Assembly (NCBI RefSeq): GCF_902459705.1
Contig: NZ_CABPRU010000014.1
Location: 62,001-126,000 of the forward strand
Length of the DNA stretch: 64,000 nt
Source: Pandoraea terrigena
GTDB taxonomy: Bacteria > Pseudomonadota > Gammaproteobacteria > Burkholderiales > Burkholderiaceae
Direction of reading: 5' to 3'
Shown here: positions 9,306 through 18,596 of the stretch, one piece after another
Numbering within the stretch: the first letter of the stretch is position 1
Layout: each line of letters opens with the position of its first letter
The notes under the pieces: generated by a model
The model's input: the letters and a program-made list of their open reading frames with translations, nothing else
The model's database searches: none
What the model was told of the DNA's origin: nothing
Made by a program: the position numbers and the translations under genes

Positions 9306-10069
9306 GCGCAGAACTGTTGAAACTCTCCGGTCTGCAGATGCGCTTCGGCGGCCTGCTGGCCGTCGATGGCGTCGATTTCGACGTGCGCCAGCACGAAGTC
9401 TTCGCGATCATCGGCCCGAACGGCGCCGGCAAGACGACCGTCTTCAATTGCGTGGGCGGCTTCTATCGCCCGACGGGCGGCTCGATCACGCTCGACGGCG
9501 ACAACATCACCGGCCTGCCGAGCCATAGGGTCGCGCGACGCGGTCTCGTGCGCACGTTCCAGAACATTCGCCTGTTCCGTCAGTTGACGGTCGTGGAGAA
9601 CCTGCTCGTCGCGCAGCACATGCGCGTACACAGCGGCTTCCTGCAAGGGCTGTTCTCCACGGGGGCGTTCCGCCGTGCCGAGCGCAAGGCGCTCGAGCGC
9701 GCCAAGGCATGGCTCGACCGGCTGGGCCTGACGGCCGTGGCCAACCGCGAGGCCGGCACGTTGTCCTATGGACATCAGCGACGTCTCGAAATCGCGCGCT
9801 GCATGATCACCGAGCCGCGCCTGCTCATGCTCGACGAACCGGCCGCCGGCCTCAATCCGCAAGAGAAGGTCGAGTTGCAGCAACTCGTCGACAACCTGCG
9901 TCACGAGTTCGGCATCTCGGTACTGCTGATCGAGCACGACATGAGTCTCGTCATGGGTGTGTCGGACCGGATTCTCGTGATGGAACACGGCAAGCCGATC
10001 ATGACCGGTAAGCCCGACGAGGTGCGGCGCGATCCGCGCGTCATCAAGGCCTACCTCGGGGAGGAATAA
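9302..10069 (+). CDS. livG: Branched-chain amino acid ABC transporter ATPase LivG
   Basis: A 255-residue ABC ATPase. It has Walker [10 protein letters not shown], the signature-like segment [15 protein letters not shown], Walker [12 protein letters not shown] and the switch His in LLIEHDM. The start at 9302 overlaps the livM stop by four bases. A longer open frame upstream is only a shadow of livM. LivG pairs with LivF to drive uptake by LivHM at the cytoplasmic face of the inner membrane. Confidence 0.95.
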   Translation: MSAELLKLSGLQMRFGGLLAVDGVDFDVRQHEVFAIIGPNGAGKTTVFNCVGGFYRPTGGSITLDGDNITGLPSHRVARRGLVRTFQNIRLFRQLTVVENLLVAQHMRVHSGFLQGLFSTGAFRRAERKALERAKAWLDRLGLTAVANREAGTLSYGHQRRLEIARCMITEPRLLMLDEPAAGLNPQEKVELQQLVDNLRHEFGISVLLIEHDMSLVMGVSDRILVMEHGKPIMTGKPDEVRRDPRVIKAYLGEE

Positions 10070-10770
10070 TGCTCAAGCTGGAACAGATCCACACCCATTA
10101 CGGGGCCGTCGAGGCACTCTCGGGCGTGTCGATCGAGGTGAACAAGGGCGAGATCGTCACGCTCATCGGCAGTAACGGCGCGGGCAAGACCACGTTGATG
10201 ATGACCGTGTGCGGCACGCCGCGCGCATCGAGCGGGCGCGTCCTGTTCGAAGGTCGCGACATCACGGGATGTCCCACGCACGACATCATGCGCATGGGAC
10301 TGGCGATTTCGCCGGAAGGCCGCCGGGTGTTCCCGAGTCTGACCGTCATCGAGAACCTGAAAATGGGGGGCTTCTTTGCGTCCAAGGACCAGATCGACGC
10401 CGGGATGGACTACGTCTTCAAGCTGTTCCCAAGACTCGCGCAGCGTGGCAAGCAGCGCGCCGGCACGATGTCGGGCGGCGAACAGCAGATGCTGGCCATC
10501 GGGCGCGCGCTGATGAGCCGTCCGCGCCTGCTGCTGCTCGACGAACCGACGCTCGGCCTGGCGCCGCTCGTGATCGCGCAGATCTTCGACATCATTCGTG
10601 CGATTCGCGAAGAAGGCGTTACCGTGTTTCTGGTGGAGCAAAACGCGAACAAGGCGCTGCACGTGGCCGATCGCGGTTATGTGCTCGAGACCGGCCGCGT
10701 GGTGCTCGCCGACTCGGCGGCGAACCTGCTCGCGAACGACGACATCAAACGCGCGTATCTCGGCGCGTGA
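10069..10770 (+). CDS. livF: Branched-chain amino acid ABC transporter ATPase LivF
   Basis: A 233-residue ABC ATPase, partner of LivG. It has Walker A GSNGAGKTT, signature MSGGEQQMLAIGRAL, Walker B LLLLDEPTLGL and the switch region LVEQNANKAL, a typical LivF variant. The start ATG shares its A with the livG TAA stop (TAATG), and a GAGGA ribosome site precedes it. It is the last gene of the livJHMGF operon and is followed by a hairpin at about 10819-10849. Confidence 0.95.
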   Translation: MLKLEQIHTHYGAVEALSGVSIEVNKGEIVTLIGSNGAGKTTLMMTVCGTPRASSGRVLFEGRDITGCPTHDIMRMGLAISPEGRRVFPSLTVIENLKMGGFFASKDQIDAGMDYVFKLFPRLAQRGKQRAGTMSGGEQQMLAIGRALMSRPRLLLLDEPTLGLAPLVIAQIFDIIRAIREEGVTVFLVEQNANKALHVADRGYVLETGRVVLADSAANLLANDDIKRAYLGA

Positions 10771-10818
10771 AATTGCGCACTGCGGTCCAGCGCACGGCGG
10801 TTCGGCGTCACAAGGTAA

Positions 10819-10849
10819 ATGGGGATGCGCCCTTCGGGGGCGTCCCCAT
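10819..10849 (+). terminator. Hairpin after livF
   Basis: ATGGGGATGCGC pairs with a GCGTCCCCAT arm around CCCTTCGGGG, with one mismatch near the loop. A long T tract is lacking, so it may act as a weak or Rho-assisted terminator separating the liv operon from ribBX. Confidence 0.5.
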
Positions 10850-11021
10850 CCTTGATACCGCGAGTCCGGCGTGCCACCCGCGGCCTCGCCCGGATTTGCA
10901 CGCCACGCCGTCCGTGGCCTCGACCCGATTCGGATTCATATCATTGCGAGATTCGGGCGCAGACGGGCACCGGCTTGGCGTAGAATAGAGCCTTTCCAAA
11001 TTCCGCCTCGCGTTGTCCGCT

Positions 11022-12143
11022 ATGCCGTTGGCCACTACAGAAGAAATCATTGCCGAGCTGAAGGCCGGCCGCATGGTTGTCCTCGTCGACGAGGAGGACC
11101 GTGAAAACGAAGGCGACCTGGTCATGGCGGCCGAATTCGCGACGCCTGAAGCCATCAACTTCATGGCCAAGTATGGCCGCGGGCTGATTTGTCTCACGCT
11201 GACGCAGGCACGCTGCAAGCAGCTCAACCTGCCGCTGATGACCTACCGCAACGGCACCCAGTACGGCACCGCGTTCACGCTGTCGATCGAAGCGGCCGAG
11301 GGTGTCACCACGGGCATCTCGGCGGCCGATCGTGCCCACACGGTACAGACGGCCATTGGTCGCGACGCCCGCCCGGAAGATATCGTACAGCCGGGTCATG
11401 TGTTCCCGATCATGGCGCAACCCGGCGGCGTGCTCGTGCGCGCTGGCCACACGGAAGCCGGTTGCGACCTGACGGCGATGGCCGGTCTCACGCCCGCGGC
11501 CGTCATCTGCGAGATCATGAACGACGACGGCACGATGGCACGCCTGCCGCAATTGCTGGAGTTCGCCGAACAGCACAACATCAAGATCGGCACGATCGTC
11601 GATCTGATCCACTACCGCAGCCGCACCGAGTCGATGATCGAGACGGTTGCCACGCGCGAAATGCAAACGGCCTGGGGCCCGTTCCAGGCCACACTCTATC
11701 GCGACAAGCCGAGCGGCAATCCGCACCTGGCGCTGGTGCGCGGGGTGCCGAGCCCGGCCGACGAGACGCTCGTGCGCGTGCATGAGCCGCTCTCGGTGCT
11801 CGACCTGCTCGAGACCGGTGTGTCGACCCACTCTTGGACCCTCGCTGGTGCGATGCAGGCCGTCGCCGAGGCGGGCAAGGGGGTGATCGTCCTGCTCAAC
11901 TGCGTAGAAACGCCCGAACACCTGTTCAATCAGTTCGAAGCGCTCGACGAAACCGAGCAAGCGGCGCGCGCCAAGCGCCGCCCGGTCGACTTCCGCACGC
12001 ACGGCGTTGGCGCGCAAATCCTGCGCGAGCTGGGCGTCGGTAAAATGCGGGTGCTCTCAAGCCCGCGCAAGATTCCCAACATGGCAGGTTATGGCCTGGA
12101 GGTCACGGGCTTCCAACCGATGCCCGGCGCACCGATCGCCTAA
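11022..12143 (+). CDS. ribB: 3,4-dihydroxy-2-butanone-4-phosphate synthase fused to a degenerate GTP cyclohydrolase II domain (RibBX type)
   Basis: A 373-residue riboflavin enzyme. The N-terminal RibB domain (about 1-205) has the acidic metal/substrate loop [34 protein letters not shown] and [12 protein letters not shown] with HTEAGCDLT. It converts ribulose 5-phosphate to the four-carbon riboflavin precursor. The C-terminal half (about 210-373) has GTP cyclohydrolase II form, ending [17 protein letters not shown]. It lacks the three zinc cysteines and has only one Cys, so it should not hydrolyse GTP. This matches the RibBX variant described in Proteobacteria, which implies a separate ribA elsewhere. 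ATG 11022 is chosen over a TTG at 11013. A TAGAAT box at 10981-10986 may be the -10 element. Confidence 0.92.
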   Translation: MPLATTEEIIAELKAGRMVVLVDEEDRENEGDLVMAAEFATPEAINFMAKYGRGLICLTLTQARCKQLNLPLMTYRNGTQYGTAFTLSIEAAEGVTTGISAADRAHTVQTAIGRDARPEDIVQPGHVFPIMAQPGGVLVRAGHTEAGCDLTAMAGLTPAAVICEIMNDDGTMARLPQLLEFAEQHNIKIGTIVDLIHYRSRTESMIETVATREMQTAWGPFQATLYRDKPSGNPHLALVRGVPSPADETLVRVHEPLSVLDLLETGVSTHSWTLAGAMQAVAEAGKGVIVLLNCVETPEHLFNQFEALDETEQAARAKRRPVDFRTHGVGAQILRELGVGKMRVLSSPRKIPNMAGYGLEVTGFQPMPGAPIA

Positions 12144-12203
12144 GTATGCTTCTTGTTTCGATGGCCCGCCCGCCGACGGCAGCGGGGCATCATCTTGCCG
12201 AGC

Positions 12204-12222
12204 CATGCCCGTCTCGGGCATG
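12204..12222 (+). other. Inverted repeat between ribBX and ribH
   Basis: CATGCCCG (12204-12211) and CGGGCATG (12215-12222) form a perfect 8-bp stem with a TCT loop, about 55 bases before ribH. A run of six T follows some 35 bases later. It may tune translation or message stability in the 134-bp gap. No riboswitch motif was recognised. Confidence 0.4.
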
Positions 12223-12277
12223 CCGGCACAACGTTGGCCACACCGCCTGGACGGTACTTTTTTAGAGGAAGCCCATT

Positions 12278-12796
12278 ATGGACATCGGACAATACCAGCC
12301 CGAACTCGACGGTGAAGGCCTGCGCGTGGGCATCGTGCAAGCACGATTCAACGACGCCGTTTGCACGGCATTGCGCACCGCCGCCGTGGCCGAACTCGAC
12401 CGCCTCGGCGTCGATGGCGACGACGTGCTGCTCATCACGGTGCCCGGCGCACTGGAAATCCCGCTGGCGTTGCAGAAAATGGCCGAATGTGGCCAGTTCG
12501 ACGCACTCATCGCACTCGGCGCTGTCATCCGCGGCGAGACGTATCACTTTGAACTGGTCTCGAACGAGAGCGGCGCTGGCATTACGCGAATCGGCCTCGA
12601 TTTCGGTATTCCCATCGCCAACGCGGTACTCACGACCGAAAACGACGAACAGGCCGAAGTGCGCGCCGCCGAAAAGGGCCGCGATGCTGCCCGTGTGGCG
12701 GTGGAAATGGCCAATCTGCTCGAAGCCATCGACATGCTCGGTGGCGACGACGACGGATCGGACGAAGACGAAGACGAAGAAGAGGAAGATCGGTAA
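12278..12796 (+). CDS. ribH: 6,7-dimethyl-8-ribityllumazine synthase
   Basis: A 172-residue lumazine synthase that condenses the RibB product with the RibD product, forming pentamers or icosahedra in the cytosol. Recognisable segments are [10 protein letters not shown], the substrate loop [13 protein letters not shown] and [19 protein letters not shown] with the catalytic His. The core matches the usual length of about 155 residues. The last 20 or so residues are an unusual acidic tail ([18 protein letters not shown]). The stop codon shares a base with the nusB start, so antitermination factor NusB is co-translated, a common proteobacterial arrangement. Confidence 0.95.
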   Translation: MDIGQYQPELDGEGLRVGIVQARFNDAVCTALRTAAVAELDRLGVDGDDVLLITVPGALEIPLALQKMAECGQFDALIALGAVIRGETYHFELVSNESGAGITRIGLDFGIPIANAVLTTENDEQAEVRAAEKGRDAARVAVEMANLLEAIDMLGGDDDGSDEDEDEEEEDR

Positions 12797-13248
12797 TGAA
12801 GAGTGCTCGCCGCCGCGCGCGCGAATTTGCGTTGCAAGGGTTGTATCAATGGCTGCTTTCGCGCGACCACGCGGGTGAGATCGATGCGCACCTGCGCACC
12901 ACCCCGGGCTACGACAAGGCCGATCGTGCTCACCTGGACGCCCTGCTTCACGGGAGCATCCGTGAGGCGGACGCCTTGTCGCAGCAACTCCAGCCTTACC
13001 TGGACCGCCCGGCCGCCGAACTGTCGCCGGTCGAGCATGCCGTGCTGGTCATCGGCGCCTACGAACTGATTCACCACCTGGACATTCCGTACCGCGTGGT
13101 GATCAACGAGGCCGTCGAACTCGCCAAGACCTTTGGCGGCGTGGAAGGCTTCCGCTACGTAAACGGCGTTCTCGACAAGTTCTCCGCGGAAGTGCGGCCT
13201 GACGAAGTCGCCGCGAATCGCAATGGCGGCCGCGGCAAAAGCGCGTAA
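12796..13248 (+). CDS. nusB: Transcription antitermination factor NusB
   Basis: A 150-residue all-helical NusB protein. [18 protein letters not shown] at the N-terminus is the RNA-binding basic segment. [30 protein letters not shown] and [18 protein letters not shown] are the family hallmarks. With NusE it binds boxA RNA in rRNA operons to prevent early termination. The start codon overlaps the ribH stop (TAATG), which places it in the riboflavin operon. It is followed after 145 bp by an aminotransferase on the same strand. Confidence 0.95.
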   Translation: MKSARRRAREFALQGLYQWLLSRDHAGEIDAHLRTTPGYDKADRAHLDALLHGSIREADALSQQLQPYLDRPAAELSPVEHAVLVIGAYELIHHLDIPYRVVINEAVELAKTFGGVEGFRYVNGVLDKFSAEVRPDEVAANRNGGRGKSA

Positions 13249-13393
13249 CGTCAGCGCTGTGCCAGACATCGCAGGCCATCCGGCCTGACGATACCGCCGG
13301 CGCGACATGGATATGTGCATCGAACGGGATCACCGGCCCCGCAGCGTCGGCCCCAATCCCTCACCTTCTCCTTCCGGTCTCCCCCCCGACATC

Positions 13394-14599
13394 ATGGATC
13401 GCACGCCCGACCTCGCCCCCGCCGCACTGAAGCTGGCGCAACGTGTCGACGACATCGCCCCATTTCACGTGATGGAGCTGGCCAAGCAGGCCGCGCTGCG
13501 CGAGAAGGCCGGGCATCGCGTGATCCACATGGGCATCGGCGAGCCAGATTTCACAGCCCCCGAGGCAGTGATCGAGGCGGCCGTGAAGGCCATGCGCGAC
13601 GGACGAACCCAATATACGGGGGCGATGGGCATCCCCGCCCTGCGCGAAGCCATCGCCGGGTACTACCGCAGCTTTTACGGCGTGGAGGTCGAACCGTCGC
13701 GCATTGTCGTGACGGCCGGCGCGTCCGCCGCACTCGTGTTGGCATGTGCCGCGCTCGTCGGCGTGGGCGACGAAGTGCTCATGCCGGATCCCTGCTACCC
13801 ATGCAATCGGCATTTTGTCTCGACGTTTGACGGCAAACCCGTGCTGATCCCCTCGGGGCCCGCGGAACGTTTCCAGCTTACGGCCGAGCGTATCGAGTCC
13901 CACTGGGGACCGGCAACCAAAGGGGTGCTGCTCGCCTCGCCATCGAATCCGACGGGCACGTCCATCGAGACCGAAGCACTGGCGCGAATTGTCAAAACCG
14001 TGCGCGCTCGCGGCGGCTTCACCCTCGTCGACGAGATTTATCAAGGCCTGTCCTACGACAACAAGCCCACCACGGCGTTGTCCTTCGGCGACGATGTCCT
14101 GGTCGTAAGCAGCTTCTCGAAGTACTTCAACATGACCGGCTGGCGCCTCGGCTGGCTGGTCGTGCCGCCGTCGATGGTGGCGACATTCGAGAAGCTCGCA
14201 CAGAATCTGTTCATCTGCCCGTCCGCCGTGGCACAACACGCGGCAACGGCCTGCTTCGCGCCGGACACGCTCGCGATCTTCGAAGCGCGCAAGGACGCGT
14301 TCCGCGAGCGACGCGACTATATCGTGCCGGCGCTCGAACGCCTTGGCTTCCGCGTTCCGGTGATGCCTGACGGTGCGTTTTACGTCTATGCGGATTGCAC
14401 TGGCGTCGCGCATCCTGACGCCGCCGACAGCGACCGCCTCACGCAGTCCCTCCTGCAGCAAGCTGACGTCGTGCTGGTGCCGGGGCTCGACTTCGGGTTT
14501 GCCGAGCCGCGTCGCTACATCCGCCTGTCGTATGCGACATCGCTCGAGCAGTTGCACGAGGCGATCGGTCGCATCGGACGGGTGTTTGCCGCCGGCTGA
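13394..14599 (+). CDS. Class I/II PLP-dependent aminotransferase
   Basis: A 401-residue fold-type I aminotransferase of the aspartate/alanine group. It shows HMGIGEPDFTAPE near the N-terminus, the substrate-side segment SPSNPTGT, and SSFSKYFNMTGWRLGW with the Lys that binds pyridoxal phosphate. The amino donor and acceptor cannot be set from sequence. Start choice is uncertain: ATG 13394 (MDRTPDLAP) is preferred because homologues begin shortly before LAQRVDDIAPFHVMELAK. An ATG at 13307 would add 29 unusual residues. Neither has a clear ribosome site. It lies downstream of nusB and ends at a strong bidirectional terminator. Confidence 0.88.
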   Translation: MDRTPDLAPAALKLAQRVDDIAPFHVMELAKQAALREKAGHRVIHMGIGEPDFTAPEAVIEAAVKAMRDGRTQYTGAMGIPALREAIAGYYRSFYGVEVEPSRIVVTAGASAALVLACAALVGVGDEVLMPDPCYPCNRHFVSTFDGKPVLIPSGPAERFQLTAERIESHWGPATKGVLLASPSNPTGTSIETEALARIVKTVRARGGFTLVDEIYQGLSYDNKPTTALSFGDDVLVVSSFSKYFNMTGWRLGWLVVPPSMVATFEKLAQNLFICPSAVAQHAATACFAPDTLAIFEARKDAFRERRDYIVPALERLGFRVPVMPDGAFYVYADCTGVAHPDAADSDRLTQSLLQQADVVLVPGLDFGFAEPRRYIRLSYATSLEQLHEAIGRIGRVFAAG

Positions 14600-14652
14600 G
14601 TCACCTGTGCCCTGAATGACCGCAGTGCCCGGTATGCCCGGCGGTAAAAAAG

Positions 14653-14684
14653 AAAAACCCATCGAATCGCTTCGATGGGTTTTT
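14653..14684. terminator. Strong bidirectional terminator
   Basis: AAAAACCCATCGAA (14653-14666) pairs perfectly with TTCGATGGGTTTTT (14671-14684) around TCGC. It has A-rich DNA on the left and T-rich DNA on the right, so it works in both directions. It separates the convergent aminotransferase and lytic transglycosylase genes. Confidence 0.92.
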
Positions 14685-14784
14685 TCTTTGGCGACGCGAT
14701 ATCTCTATATAGAGAGCCATCGCGCCCCGATGATTCGACGGGGCCGATGCGCCGGCCGAGGCGCATCACGCCACCACGGATCAA

Positions 14785-15831
14785 TCAGGCGGCGGTGCTG
14801 TCGTCCGCTTCGAGCGACTTGGCGGCCGCCTTGCCCACCGACGCCGCCGGTGTCGTCACCGAATCCGTCGTGTCACCCGACTTGCTGCCGGTCGAAACCG
14901 GCTTCGCGACCGCCTTGACCGAGCTGACGATGACCGGCGCTTGCGGCGCGTTCGGCGAGACCTTGTGCCCCATGGCAACGCTGCGCAGACGATCGCGCTC
15001 GGCAAGCACCTTGGCGCCATAGCCGCCGTCGCCCGCGCTGGTCGACCCGACATAGCGGCGCAGACCACCGGCGAGCGAGCCGCCGCGAGCAATGCATTCC
15101 TTCAGGATCAACGCGCCAACCTTGATGTTGGCAATCGGGTGCAGTGCCGCCTCGGGACCGCCGAAGTACTCAAGCTTGTCCCGGTGTACCTTGGACATGA
15201 CCTGCATGAGGCCCTGCGCACCCACGGTACTTTCGGCGTACGGGTTGAAACCCGATTCGATGGCCATCACGGCCAGCAGCAGCAGTGGGTCGAGCCCGAC
15301 TTCCTTGCCGGTCGAGTATGCTGCGCGCACGAGGTTGCCCGTGACGTCACCGGCCACGCGATAGCGACGTGCCAGATAGTCGGCGACGGCGATTTGCTCG
15401 CGTGAATCCAGCGCCTTCGTGGCCCGCGCATCAGCGGCCACGCGTTGGTTCGGGATATAGGCCGCGAGCACCGCTGCCGACGGTACGTGCTGTGCCGCTT
15501 GCGCCATCATCGACGCATCGGACTGCGATAACTGCCCAACCACACCGCCGTTCGCGCCCAGGCCCGTCGCATTGGCGGAACCGGTGGTTGCCTCGAGCAG
15601 CGGACCGACTTGCGACGCCAGATCGGCGCGCCATGTCGGTCGGGCCCACAGCGCGAGCGTGCCGACCACGGCGACCAGACCGACCGCGCTGGACGTATAG
15701 AGTCCAACACGACCGCCGTGCCATGCGAGGCGACGCCAATCGCGGCGAGCCATGGCTACCGTTGCCGCACCTCGCGCGCCAAACGCACGAACCGCAGCCA
15801 GTAGCCAGGGTGATAAACCAGACTTCTTCAT
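14785..15831 (-). CDS. Lytic transglycosylase (SLT domain), membrane-anchored
   Basis: A 348-residue protein. A single hydrophobic span (about residues 45-65, SSAVGLVAVVGTLALWA) follows a basic N-terminus, which suggests an inner-membrane anchor with the enzyme in the periplasm. The SLT domain (about 180-290) has AIESGFNPYAESTVGAQGLM with the catalytic Glu, then a GYGAKVLAERDRL end. Such enzymes cleave peptidoglycan between MurNAc and GlcNAc with anhydro-MurNAc formation. An Ala/Ser/Thr-rich tail follows. The start was set at ATG 15831, which has GGAG eight bases upstream; an upstream in-frame extension lacks a ribosome site. A strong promoter about 345 bp upstream predicts a long, structured leader. 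Confidence 0.88.
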   Translation of the reverse strand: MKKSGLSPWLLAAVRAFGARGAATVAMARRDWRRLAWHGGRVGLYTSSAVGLVAVVGTLALWARPTWRADLASQVGPLLEATTGSANATGLGANGGVVGQLSQSDASMMAQAAQHVPSAAVLAAYIPNQRVAADARATKALDSREQIAVADYLARRYRVAGDVTGNLVRAAYSTGKEVGLDPLLLLAVMAIESGFNPYAESTVGAQGLMQVMSKVHRDKLEYFGGPEAALHPIANIKVGALILKECIARGGSLAGGLRRYVGSTSAGDGGYGAKVLAERDRLRSVAMGHKVSPNAPQAPVIVSSVKAVAKPVSTGSKSGDTTDSVTTPAASVGKAAAKSLEADDSTAA

Positions 15832-16401
15832 CCTACGTACTCCGGTTACGCCGTCACCACGGGTTGGCCCCGGGGTGTAGGGAAATGAACCGACATGCCC
15901 GCCAGGCATCCCGTGTAACGCTCATTTACGGCATAGGGAACAAGGCGGTGCATCGTGTTTGTCATGGACGATGCCACTACCGCCGCAGCACGCCGACCTG
16001 TTCAGGTCTCTGGCGCTGACGAGCTATCGCTCGCGCTGCTTCCTAAAACACTGGTTTCCCGACCTCGGTGAGAAAACCAGCGACTGAAAATCCACGTCAA
16101 TGTTGTAGTTATCGCTAAGCTCGAGCGGGTTGGCCTACCCGTCTTCAAAGCCGCATTCTTGGATTCAACGGGCGGATTGTAGCAGTCATATATAAACAGT
16201 CAATACTATCATCATGCAGAATCATTACTAAAAGTAATTTACAACCCTTGTTTTGCCGTGACGCCGGGACGCCTTGCCCGGTAAAATGCCCTGCCTCATC
16301 CCCGCGTTTACTGGGGTGTCACTCCGCTTTTCCTGAGATTCAAACGACCGTTTGCACGGGTCGTATGAATTCCGTAAAAATTTTTGGTAACGGTTTGTTT
16401 C
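15832..16401. other. 570-bp intergenic region with structured leader of the transglycosylase gene
   Basis: Divergent genes flank this space. On the minus strand the leader from about 16169 to 15832 contains three clear hairpins. One is CTGGTTT/AAACCAG with an inner CCGA/TCGG stem (16051-16080). One is GACCT/AGGTC (15995-16008). The last is a long one, GGCGGT-GCATCGT with ACGATGC-ACCGCC (15944-15984). No start codon with a good ribosome site opens a convincing long frame. About 16170-16240 is strongly AT-rich. The region may be a regulatory 5' UTR or carry a separate small RNA; no named RNA family was recognised. Confidence 0.55.
16176..16203 (-). promoter_or_regulatory. Sigma-70-type promoter for transglycosylase leader
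   Basis: Read on the minus strand, TTGACT (16203-16198) and TACAAT (16181-16176) are 16 bases apart, each one base from consensus. Transcription would begin near 16169, leaving a leader of about 340 nucleotides before the transglycosylase ATG at 15831. Confidence 0.72.
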
Positions 16402-17952
16402 ATGAAATATCTCGATCTTCGTGACTTCACCGCGCAACTGGAGCGATCCGGCCAGCTTCGTCGCGTAGACGTGCCGGTCTCGCCGGTACTGGAGATGACG
16501 GCGCTCGCCGACCGTGTCCTCAAGGCGGCCGGCCCGGCACTATGGTTTTCGCGGCCGACCGGTTACGACATGCCGGTGCTTGCCAATTTGTTTGGCACCC
16601 CTGAACGAGTGGCGCTCGGCATGGGCGTCGATAAAGGCGAGAACGCCCTCGGGTCGCTGCGCGACATCGGCCGTCTTCTCTCGACGCTCAAGGAACCCGA
16701 ACCGCCGCGCGGGCTCAAGGATGCGGGCAAGCTGCTCGGCATGGCCAAGGCGGTCTGGGACATGGCGCCCAAGGAAGTCGGCAGCCCGGTGTGTCAGGAG
16801 ATCGTCTGGGAAGGCGATGATGTCGACCTCGCGCGCCTGCCGATTCAGACCTGTTGGCCCGGCGACGCCGCCCCGCTCATTACGTGGGGCCTGGTCATTA
16901 CCAAAGGACCGCATCGCAAACGTCAGAATCTCGGCATCTACCGCCAGCAGGTCATCGGACGCAACCAGGTCATCATGCGCTGGCTCGCCCACCGGGGCGG
17001 CGCACTCGACTTCCGCGAGTTCGCTCAGGCAAATCCCGGCAAGCCCTTTCCGATCGCCGTAGCGCTGGGTGCCGATCCGGCGACCATGCTCGGCGCCGTC
17101 ACCCCGGTGCCCGATACGCTGTCCGAATATCAGTTTGCCGGCCTGCTGCGCGGCAGTCGCACCGAGTTGGCGAAGTGTTTGACGCCAGGATTGGAGTCGC
17201 TGCGCGTGCCCGCCCGTGCCGAGATCGTGCTCGAGGGCTTCATTTACCCATCCGAGTCGCCACCGAGCGCGCCCGAAGGCGCCCCGCCGCCACCGTCGCG
17301 CGGCGCGACAGCGGGTTACGCCCATGCGCTGGAAGGCCCGTACGGCGACCACACTGGCTACTACAACGAGCAGGAGTGGTTCCCGGTGTTCACGATCGAG
17401 CGCATCACCCTGCGCCGCAACGCGGTCTACCACTCCACCTACACCGGCAAACCGCCCGATGAACCGGCCGTGCTCGGCGTCGCGCTCAACGAAGTCTTCG
17501 TACCGCTGTTGCAGAAGCAATTCCCCGAGATCACGGATTTCTATTTGCCGCCGGAAGGCTGTAGCTATCGGATGGCCATCGTGCAGATGAAGAAGGCCTA
17601 TCCGGGCCATGCCAAGCGTGTGATGTTCGGCGTCTGGAGTTTCCTGCGGCAGTTCATGTATACGAAGTTCATCGTCGTGGTGGACGAGGACGTCGATATT
17701 CGAGACTGGAAGGAAGTGATCTGGGCCATCACCACGCGTGTCGATCCGACCCGCGACACCACGCTCGTCGACCAGACACCCATCGACTATCTCGATTTCG
17801 CCTCGCCCACGGCAGGACTGGGTTCGAAGATGGGGATCGACGCGACGAATAAATGGCCGGGCGAAACGTCGCGCGAATGGGGACGTCCCATCGAAATGAC
17901 CGCCGACGTCGACGCGCGCATGGCCGCGCTGTATCAGGACCTCGGCCTGTAG
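16402..17952 (+). CDS. ubiD: UbiD-family carboxy-lyase (3-octaprenyl-4-hydroxybenzoate decarboxylase)
   Basis: A 516-residue UbiD-family decarboxylase. It uses prenylated FMN (made by UbiX, not in the window) to remove CO2 from 3-polyprenyl-4-hydroxybenzoate in ubiquinone synthesis. Family features are [14 protein letters not shown] at the start, the core [19 protein letters not shown], and [21 protein letters not shown]. Between [10 protein letters not shown] and that last segment is a Pro/Ser-rich insertion of about 15-20 residues (around 280-305) that E. coli UbiD lacks. ATG 16402 has only a weak ribosome site; an in-frame start at 16384 is less family-like. Close homology to ubiquinone enzymes favours that role over aromatic-acid breakdown, although 4-hydroxybenzoate catabolism is encoded 22 kb away. 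Confidence 0.9.
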   Translation: MKYLDLRDFTAQLERSGQLRRVDVPVSPVLEMTALADRVLKAAGPALWFSRPTGYDMPVLANLFGTPERVALGMGVDKGENALGSLRDIGRLLSTLKEPEPPRGLKDAGKLLGMAKAVWDMAPKEVGSPVCQEIVWEGDDVDLARLPIQTCWPGDAAPLITWGLVITKGPHRKRQNLGIYRQQVIGRNQVIMRWLAHRGGALDFREFAQANPGKPFPIAVALGADPATMLGAVTPVPDTLSEYQFAGLLRGSRTELAKCLTPGLESLRVPARAEIVLEGFIYPSESPPSAPEGAPPPPSRGATAGYAHALEGPYGDHTGYYNEQEWFPVFTIERITLRRNAVYHSTYTGKPPDEPAVLGVALNEVFVPLLQKQFPEITDFYLPPEGCSYRMAIVQMKKAYPGHAKRVMFGVWSFLRQFMYTKFIVVVDEDVDIRDWKEVIWAITTRVDPTRDTTLVDQTPIDYLDFASPTAGLGSKMGIDATNKWPGETSREWGRPIEMTADVDARMAALYQDLGL

Positions 17953-18596
17953 TCGCCAGGTCTTACGGCCGAGGCGGTCGGAGGGCCGGCAGGCTCGCTG
18001 CCGCCCCCTCGTCGCCGACAGCGTTCGCCCGGGTAACGGCTACCGACGTCGCTCTCGCACCGGACTTCCCATCACGCGGCGCCGGACGCCGCGGGCACGT
18101 CGCCGAAGACATCTCATGCCGAGAACCTCGGCATCGACGAATCTCCCCGGGATGAAGTCCGCCTGTCTCGCCCGGGCGGCGAAATTCATCTGACCCTTTA
18201 ATAATCTGTAATAGGGACTTTCCCCACGCCGAAAACCGCGTCCTGCCTGGCTTACGTCCATATTGCCCCAACGCCGCCGCACCGGATGCCAGTGCAAAAT
18301 TGCGACAAAGTCCCACGCAGTGGGGCCCGCTCGGGTAGAATCGCGATTTTTTTGCGATCCGCGACTCCGACCCCAATTAGGGTGACACACGCACCCGCGT
18401 GCGTTGCGCTGTCGGATCTCCATCGAATTCGCAAAGCCGATCAACAGAAGTTACGTCCGCCAGCGCCGTCCCCCCGCCGTCACGCGCCTGATGACGACGA
18501 CCGGCCTGCGGGCAGTTTGTCCGCCCTCGCGCAGCGTGCCGCCCCGCCCTCATCGGGACCGGCGCCTGCTCCCCCCGGGCGTGGAGAAGACATCGA
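17953..18596. other. 644-bp intergenic region between ubiD and amino acid permease
   Basis: No supported gene. An 8-bp perfect hairpin, ATGCCGAG-AAC-CTCGGCAT (18116-18134), lies here without a T tract. CCCAC-GCA-GTGGG is at about 18312-18324, and ATCGC/GCGAT flanks a T7 run near 18341-18359. The sequence around 18200-18235 is AT-richer and may contain the permease promoter, but no confident -35/-10 pair was found. Open frames on the minus strand here are arginine-rich and family-less, typical of high-GC noise. Confidence 0.45.

Noticed and set aside
10850-11021. FMN riboswitch before ribBX
   Set aside because: The conserved FMN-aptamer sequence blocks were not found, and the space from the hairpin to the start codon is too short and unstructured for the full element.
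11650-12143. GTP cyclohydrolase II activity of the RibBX C-terminal half
   Set aside because: The zinc-binding cysteine set required for catalysis is missing.
15940-16200. 6S RNA or signal-recognition-particle RNA in the transglycosylase leader
   Set aside because: A GGAAGCAGC stretch and a small CCTGAAC loop recall those RNAs, but the long closing stem of 6S and the conserved SRP internal loop are missing. Left as an unnamed structured region.
17963-18444. Possible small gene on the minus strand between ubiD and the permease
   Set aside because: Two overlapping frames are Arg-rich with no ribosome site, no conserved motif and atypical codon use.
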